A stretch of 8,219 bases of DNA from JBLHKS01 sp047620505. Its GTDB lineage: Bacteria > Verrucomicrobiota > Verrucomicrobiia > Verrucomicrobiales > DEV007. Each line of letters opens with the position of its first letter. Positions within the stretch are counted from its first letter, which is position 1. Under the pieces are notes generated by a model. It was not told the DNA's origin and made no database searches. It saw only the letters and a program-made list of their open reading frames with translations. Below, one piece after another: positions 6,547-8,219 of this stretch. A program made the position numbers and the translations under genes. The stretch lies in assembly GCA_047620505.1 (NCBI GenBank), contig JBLHKS010000285.1, forward strand, positions 1 through 8,219, written 5' to 3'.

Positions 6547-6808
6547 GATGGCGTCTTCCACGGGATCCAAGGGCAGTTCCGGCGACGAAACCGACGATCG
6601 CGATGATCACCATTCCCGCCGCTGTCAATTCCCAGCGCCTTCGCAACCGGGATTCTTCAGTGGCTTGGGATTCGGCTTCTGCTCGGGCCTCGCGCTCAGC
6701 CAGCAGTTGCTGGCTCGTGGTGTCTTCGCCTGCGTCGTCGCAACTCGTCAGTGTCACTGCCGCAATCGCGACAACGACGAGGGTGAGGATGGGTGTCAGT
6801 CTTTTCAT
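6530..6808 (-). CDS. Small putative lipoprotein with a second membrane segment
   Basis: This 92-residue protein begins with a basic, hydrophobic signal (MKRLTPILTLVVVAIAAV) and a lipobox-like LTSC with the candidate lipidated cysteine at 23, followed by Asp-Asp, which in enterobacteria favours retention at the inner membrane. Residues 32-58 form a charged, Ala/Glu/Arg-rich probable helix or coiled coil. A second hydrophobic segment (about 62-82) and a basic tail follow, so the protein may be anchored at both ends. I do not recognise a family. The ATG at 6806-6808 follows a 50-base leader without any G on the coding strand. The 3' end overlaps the next membrane-protein gene by 17 bases, which suggests they form a complex. 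A plain two-pass membrane protein is the alternative to a lipoprotein. Confidence 0.7.
   Translation of the reverse strand: MKRLTPILTLVVVAIAAVTLTSCDDAGEDTTSQQLLAEREARAEAESQATEESRLRRRWELTAAGMVIIAIVGFVAGTALGSRGRRHHEASA
6554..6559 (-). promoter_or_regulatory. Purine-rich RBS that sets the start at 6546
   Basis: GGAAGA on the coding strand (TCTTCC on plus) lies seven bases upstream of the ATG at 6546 and inside the end of the lipoprotein gene. It supports the ATG start over the upstream TTG at 6568-6570. Confidence 0.5.
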
Positions 6809-6858
6809 AATGATGTGGGTGGTGTTTGGATTTGGATTTGGTAGGAATTGGTGGTTAG
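6809..6858 (-). promoter_or_regulatory. 50-base G-free leader of the lipoprotein gene
   Basis: There is no C on the plus strand from 6809 to 6858, so the coding strand has no G for 50 bases before the ATG. It reads as CCACCAATTCC, CCAAATCC and CACCACCCACATC words. No Shine-Dalgarno site is possible. A large hairpin lies just upstream (6876-6933). Confidence 0.6.
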
Positions 6859-6875
6859 CGAATGACGCGCGCCGT

Positions 6876-6933
6876 ACGCAGCCGGGGCCGGTCCAGCGTT
6901 GGTGTTGCTGGAACCGGCCCCGATCGGCTGCGT
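6876..6933 (-). other. 22-bp GC-rich intergenic stem-loop
   Basis: The left arm 6876-6897 (blocks ACGCAGCC, GGGGCCGG, TCCAGC) pairs with the right arm 6907-6933 (GCTGGA, CCGGCCCC, GGCTGCGT). The only interruptions are a 4-base bulge (6922-6925) and a 1-base bulge (6913), both in the right arm. The loop (6898-6906) is nine bases. This is the most stable structure in the window. It lies between the 138-aa gene stop and the G-free leader of the lipoprotein gene. No T run follows on the minus strand, so termination is possible but not typical; mRNA processing or stabilisation is an equal option. Confidence 0.75.
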
Positions 6934-6958
6934 GTTGGCTGTAGTGTTGGTGGACTCG

Positions 6959-7375
6959 TCAGACCTTGATGCTGAACAGCGGCCCGCCGAGCACGCTCTG
7001 GCCCTCGGCATCGTCCGGCGCATAACGCCAGCCGTTGCGCGAAGAGTGGATCGTGCCCATCAGCGCTTGAGCGCGTTCGCGGCGACGACCACGAAGCCGC
7101 AGGACGTAGCATCCTCGTGGCAGCGCATCATCGTCGTCGCTGACGTCCTCGTGGGTCAGCTGACCCGAAGCCGAGGCGAGTTGGAAGAGCTGATCCATTT
7201 CAGGATCGCAGCTCGCCCATCCACCCGCGACCCGCTTACGGCCGAGCCTCAGCATCACCCGGAGGATCTTCCGGCCGATAATCAGCAGGCCCACGATTCC
7301 CACCACGGCGAGAGCGCCGGGCAGAATGCGAGCGAGGTCAAGGTCTTGGAGTTTTTCCATCAGTGCGTCATTCAT
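6959..7375 (-). CDS. Single-span membrane protein, unknown function
   Basis: I do not recognise this 138-residue protein. After a short amphipathic start it has one hydrophobic segment (about 14-38, ILPGALAVVGIVGLLIIGRK), then a basic stretch (RKILRVMLRLGRKR) that predicts the C-terminal domain to be cytoplasmic. The soluble part (50-138) has an acidic loop (HEDVSDDDDALP) and an Arg-rich segment (RLRGRRRERAQ). I chose the ATG at 7373-7375. The open frame extends 19 codons upstream, but that part translates the A/C-rich leader as TQPNPNNQTN-like sequence and is not a likely protein part. It is the first of three consecutive membrane-protein genes leading up to the clamp gene. Confidence 0.7.
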   Translation of the reverse strand: MNDALMEKLQDLDLARILPGALAVVGIVGLLIIGRKILRVMLRLGRKRVAGGWASCDPEMDQLFQLASASGQLTHEDVSDDDDALPRGCYVLRLRGRRRERAQALMGTIHSSRNGWRYAPDDAEGQSVLGGPLFSIKV

Positions 7376-7405
7376 GTTGGTTTGGTTGTTAGGGTTTGGT
7401 TGTGT
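7376..7405 (-). promoter_or_regulatory. 30-base G-free leader of the 138-aa gene
   Basis: The plus strand has no C from 7376 to 7405, so the coding strand is G-free for 30 bases before the ATG, reading ACACAACC, AAACCC and AACAACC words. No Shine-Dalgarno site is present. The upstream gene stops at 7429-7431. Confidence 0.55.
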
Positions 7406-7428
7406 CAGGGTGAATACGGCAACGCAGA

Positions 7429-7899
7429 TCACCGACGCCGAACGCCCGGCTGGGCGAACAGCTCATCGATCAGCTGCGAAGCCTCCGATTTGCTGAGCGC
7501 CGCCAGCTGCTTGCCGAGCAGCTGCTGAGAGATCTCCTCAGCACGCTCATCGTCGAGGTCGCTCTCGCGGATGATGCTCTGAATCAGCTCCCGCTGTTTC
7601 AGCGTGCATTGCCACTTCGGCGACGACGGATGCGATCCGTTTCGACTGGATCCATTCCTGCCAGCGCCATTCCCGTTCCCGTTGGATTCGGGACGAGCGC
7701 CGTTGGCGGTGGGCAGGTAGCCGGTCTGCTGAATCTGATGATCAAAGCTGGCCTGCAACAGGCCGTAGAGCCGCGCCGTTTCCGTCGCGACCTGATTGAG
7801 GTCGCTGATTTCGATCTCGACAGAAGCCGAGAACGCGTGAGAAGAGTAGCCGGGCAAGCCGAGCTTCTTCGAGTAGTTGGCGGACAAGGTGACTGCCAT
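7429..7899 (-). CDS. Two-domain protein with Gly/Asn/Ser linker
   Basis: This 156-residue soluble protein has an N-terminal domain (1-62) with YSKKLGLPGYSSHAFSASVE and a helix LNQVATETARLYGLLQASFD, a low-complexity linker (66-94) of Asn-Gly-Ser repeats, and a helical C-terminal module (98-150) with KQRELIQSIIRESDL and LSKSEASQLIDELF. That last pattern (KQ near the start, then K-x-EAS-x-LI-x-x-L at the end) resembles a short helical tail I have seen in phage and plasmid DNA-metabolism proteins. That is a weak analogy, not a family call. The ATG at 7897-7899 follows a G-free leader. The disordered linker suggests two functions joined flexibly, such as binding a nucleic acid and a partner protein. 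Confidence 0.72.
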   Translation of the reverse strand: MAVTLSANYSKKLGLPGYSSHAFSASVEIEISDLNQVATETARLYGLLQASFDHQIQQTGYLPTANGARPESNGNGNGAGRNGSSRNGSHPSSPKWQCTLKQRELIQSIIRESDLDDERAEEISQQLLGKQLAALSKSEASQLIDELFAQPGVRRR

Positions 7900-7949
7900 G
7901 ATTGTGTAATGTGTTTTGGGTTTAGTTAGTTGGTTGGATTGTGGTGAGG
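7900..7949 (-). promoter_or_regulatory. 50-base G-free leader of the 156-aa gene
   Basis: The plus strand has no C from 7900 to 7949; the coding strand is A/C/T only, with AATCCAACCAACTAACTAAACCC-type wording ending in ACACAATC before the ATG. No Shine-Dalgarno site is possible. Its upstream end merges into the small hairpin at 7946-7969. Confidence 0.6.
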
Positions 7950-7969
7950 CCCGTACATGCGAAAGCCTC
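7946..7969 (-). other. Small intergenic stem-loop
   Basis: GAGGC (7946-7950) pairs with GCCTC (7965-7969) around a 14-base loop, 12 bases past the stop of the 71-aa gene. It is a weak stem on its own. It is listed because it occupies the same position, between stop codon and G-free leader, as the two large stems further along the operon. Confidence 0.35.
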
Positions 7970-7980
7970 TTTGGTTTTGA

Positions 7981-8196
7981 TCAGCCGAGTGGCCGATCCC
8001 TGCGATCTGGCGCCGTGTTGCTCTCGGTCTCCATCTGCTTCTCCGCCAAACGCCAGCCCGGCGTTTCGCAAAGAACGTCGGTCAACAGATCATCGACCAG
8101 GCGCGTCATCGGCTCGCCGCGACGCTTGCCCTCATGGTAGAGAGCGCAGACTAGAAAACGGGAGATGCGCGGCACGTAATGGGTAGGTGTCGCCAT
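7981..8196 (-). CDS. Small basic protein, possibly ribbon-helix-helix-like
   Basis: This 71-residue protein reads MATPTHYVPRISRFLVCAL, then YHEGKRRGEPMTRLVDDLLTDVL and a polar tail. A short beta-prone start followed by two helices, the second with MTRLVDDLL, is the shape of a ribbon-helix-helix DNA-binding protein, but no diagnostic motif settles this. I prefer the ATG at 8194-8196; the TTG immediately before it is the only in-frame alternative in view. The 23 bases left in the window upstream show no G-free leader and no clear Shine-Dalgarno site. If it is a small DNA-binding protein it could regulate the array, but it may not be the first gene. Confidence 0.6.
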   Translation of the reverse strand: MATPTHYVPRISRFLVCALYHEGKRRGEPMTRLVDDLLTDVLCETPGWRLAEKQMETESNTAPDRRDRPLG

Positions 8197-8219
8197 CAAA
8201 GATATATGCCGCGAAAACG

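Noticed and set aside
6547..6570. Longer N-terminus for the two-span membrane protein, starting at TTG 6570
   Set aside because: The ATG at 6546 has a better-placed purine-rich site and a smaller overlap with the upstream gene.
2178..6713. A 14-base near-palindrome CCAGCAACTGCTGG at 2178-2191 and 3679-3692, and its reverse complement at 6700-6713
   Set aside because: All three copies lie within genes and encode Gln-Gln-Leu-Leu in frame, so codon choice for a common helical motif explains them better than a binding site.
7376..7432. 19-codon N-terminal extension of the 138-aa protein
   Set aside because: The extension translates the A/C-rich leader and overlaps the upstream stop; the ATG at 7375 is consistent with the leader pattern of other genes.
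1..8219. CRISPR arrays, tRNA or rRNA genes
   Set aside because: No regularly spaced repeats were seen and no tRNA- or rRNA-like conserved segments were recognised by eye.

Overview
The window looks like an accessory or mobile region of a GC-rich bacterial genome. Family recognition and style (a Ycf46-type AAA+ ATPase beside DUF1257 and DUF2997 proteins, genes without Shine-Dalgarno sites, a planctomycete-style IS91-type transposase remnant) suggest Planctomycetota or a plasmid or phage of such a host. That assignment is from memory of protein style, not from a search.

Layout. The left end (1-1020) holds non-coding sequence and a 5'-truncated, frameshifted IS91-type transposase remnant on the minus strand. 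A strong GC hairpin with a UUCG-type loop (1056-1077) then marks the 3' end of a long co-directional minus-strand gene array filling 1108-8196. In transcription order (right to left) the array is: a 71-aa protein; a 156-aa two-domain protein with a Gly/Asn/Ser linker; a 138-aa protein with one membrane segment; a 92-aa putative lipoprotein; a 165-aa protein with two membrane segments; a 454-aa DnaN-like sliding clamp with a coiled-coil tail; a 344-aa DUF3150-type protein; a DUF1257 (Ycf35-like) protein; a DUF2997 protein; an 89-aa protein; and a 500-aa Ycf46-like AAA+ ATPase.

How they may work together. The last four genes are tightly packed (11-bp gap, ATGA overlap, 3-bp gap) and look like one translationally coupled module ending in the ATPase. 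The clamp and the DUF3150-type protein, which is a family I associate with phages and plasmids, suggest a DNA-replication or repair role for the middle of the array. The three small membrane proteins directly upstream suggest part of the system sits at the inner membrane. No catalytic nuclease, polymerase or toxin is visible, so the function of the whole is unknown.

The most striking non-gene signal is in the spacers. Four genes are preceded by 30-50 base stretches with no G at all on the coding strand (A/C/T only, rich in CCAAC/AACC words) and no Shine-Dalgarno site. Three longer spacers also carry a hairpin upstream of this leader, two of them large and GC-rich. Two genes starting inside an upstream gene instead have purine-rich sites, one of them a perfect AGGAGGT. 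This points to two ways of starting translation in one operon.
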